Below are positions 5,429 to 6,245 of a stretch of 6,245 nt of DNA, piece after piece. This DNA comes from Pedobacter sp. (GTDB lineage: Bacteria; Bacteroidota; Bacteroidia; Sphingobacteriales; Sphingobacteriaceae): positions 1 through 6,245 of the forward strand of contig JAQBOT010000216.1 in assembly GCA_028287885.1 (NCBI GenBank), given 5' to 3'. Position numbers and translations under genes: made by a program. The notes beneath the pieces were generated by a model, which made no database searches, was not told where the DNA came from, and saw only the letters and a list, made by a program, of their open reading frames with translations. Within the stretch, counting starts at the first letter, position 1, and every line of letters begins with the position of its first letter.

Positions 5429-6245
5429 TGGAACATCATAGCCCATCTGCGAAGATCTGGAAGAAATTTAAACGGAACAAGCTTGCGATGGCAGGACTTG
5501 GTATTATCGTCTTGTTTATGGTCATGGGTATTCTCGGGTATCTGATTACGCCAGACAAGACTCCCATGGCCAATACCATGCATTTACAGCTAAGCAACAG
5601 AAAGCCGGGTCGGTCGTTCCAGTTTTTAATCGTGAGTCACAACAAGAGTATCAAAGAAGTAAATACGCTCGAACTTATGTTGTACGGTCAGGAAGCAAAC
5701 TTCACCAGTATGCCGATCAGCGGGTACACAATAAAGAAAGACAAGATCATCGCCTACGAGTATATCGGAGATGATGATCCGCCTGCGCCACGAAGCTATA
5801 AGTTGTCTGCGCTTTGTCCGGACTGTAACCTAAAGCAGGTTAGTCAAAAGGACTTCATTTCAAAAAACATCTACAGCCAACGATTCCTGCTCGGCACAGA
5901 CATGTATGGTAGAGACATGTTAAGCCGTCTTATCCTTGGCATCCGGGTTTCGCTGTCCGTTGGCTTAATGGCTGTACTAATTTCCTTATTTATAGGTGTT
6001 TCATTGGGTGCCATCGCCGGCTACTTTGGTGGGAAGCTAGATCTTGCAATCAGCTGGTTTATGAATGTGATCTGGTCCTTACCTTCCTTATTGCTGGTCA
6101 TCGCCATTTCCTTTGCCCTAGGGAAGGGTTTCTGGCAGATCTTTATCGCTGTCGGACTATCTACCTGGGTAGACGTAGCGCGACTCGTACGTGGGCAGGT
6201 TATGGACCTAAAGGAAGTCGAGTTTTTTGAGGCTTCCAGATCTTT
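5428..6245 (+). CDS. ABC transporter permease, OppC/DppC type (3' truncated by window)
   Basis: Inner-membrane subunit of a peptide- or nickel-type ABC importer (BPD_transp_1 fold), which would pair with an OppB-like permease, ATPases and a binding protein outside the window. The first 272 codons are visible. KIWKKFKRNKLAMAGLGIIVL (about 9-29) is the typical OppC N-terminus leading into TM1; then comes an unusually long periplasmic stretch (about 43-153) containing CPDC (130-133), followed by the hallmark LGTDMYGRDMLSRL (155-168), TM2 at about 174-197, GYFGG (198-202), TM3 with LPSLLLVIA (218-226) and another helix at about 235-248. The window ends inside the EAA loop (EFFEASRS, 265-272) that contacts the ATPase. 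ATG 5428 overlaps the glycosyltransferase stop codon by one base, so translation is coupled. The permease identity is firm; the substrate is not known, and a link to the upstream glycan genes is only contextual. Confidence 0.9.
   Translation, partial: MEHHSPSAKIWKKFKRNKLAMAGLGIIVLFMVMGILGYLITPDKTPMANTMHLQLSNRKPGRSFQFLIVSHNKSIKEVNTLELMLYGQEANFTSMPISGYTIKKDKIIAYEYIGDDDPPAPRSYKLSALCPDCNLKQVSQKDFISKNIYSQRFLLGTDMYGRDMLSRLILGIRVSLSVGLMAVLISLFIGVSLGAIAGYFGGKLDLAISWFMNVIWSLPSLLLVIAISFALGKGFWQIFIAVGLSTWVDVARLVRGQVMDLKEVEFFEASRS

Noticed and set aside
1..6245. Search for mobile elements, CRISPR arrays, tRNA or rRNA genes, toxin-antitoxin pairs or defence genes
   Set aside because: No transposase or integrase, no spaced direct repeats, no cloverleaf or rRNA motifs, and no recognised defence-family proteins were seen; the region is packed with conventional genes.

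Overview
The window looks like ordinary chromosomal DNA from a member of the Bacteroidota, most likely a Sphingobacteriaceae-type organism (Sphingobacterium or Pedobacter relatives). The evidence is the protein character of AtpA, AtpG and RuvC, weak or absent Shine-Dalgarno sequences, A-rich leaders, a TAnnTTTG-type -7 promoter element, and an ATP synthase operon that stops after atpG. The genus is an inference; no 16S or other diagnostic marker is present.

Layout. Positions 2-589 hold the 3' part of atpA (the start is outside the window), followed after 26 bases by complete atpG (616-1497). A strong intrinsic terminator (about 1513-1547) closes this operon, and atpD/atpC do not follow. A secreted HAD-family acid phosphatase of the e(P4)/class C type comes next (1567-2349), then a 71-residue two-helix membrane protein of unknown function (2409-2624) with its own recognisable promoter. 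A hairpin at 2647-2684 separates it from convergent ruvC (minus strand, 2712-3293). Divergent from ruvC is a tightly packed, translationally coupled set on the plus strand: a polytopic LPG_synthase_TM/flippase-like protein (3337-4314), a membrane-bound family 2 glycosyltransferase (4292-5428) and the N-terminal 272 codons of an OppC/DppC-type ABC permease (from 5428, running off the end).

How the genes fit together. AtpA and AtpG are F1 parts of the F-type ATP synthase, and their codon choice (14 of 18 Arg codons are CGT) differs sharply from the phosphatase gene (2 of 16 CGT), as expected for highly expressed genes. The phosphatase probably salvages phosphate or nucleosides in the periplasm. 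RuvC is the Holliday-junction resolvase. The overlapping glycosyltransferase and flippase-like genes suggest a lipid- or envelope-glycan step; the coupled ABC permease may belong functionally or just share the transcript.

There are no RNA genes, mobile elements, CRISPR arrays or long repeats that I can see, and no gene-free stretch over 90 bases. I found no convincing new system. The points most worth a second look are the roughly 110-residue periplasmic insertion with a CPDC motif in the ABC permease, the two overlapping envelope genes with apparent TTG starts, and the phosphatase gene squeezed directly behind a terminator.
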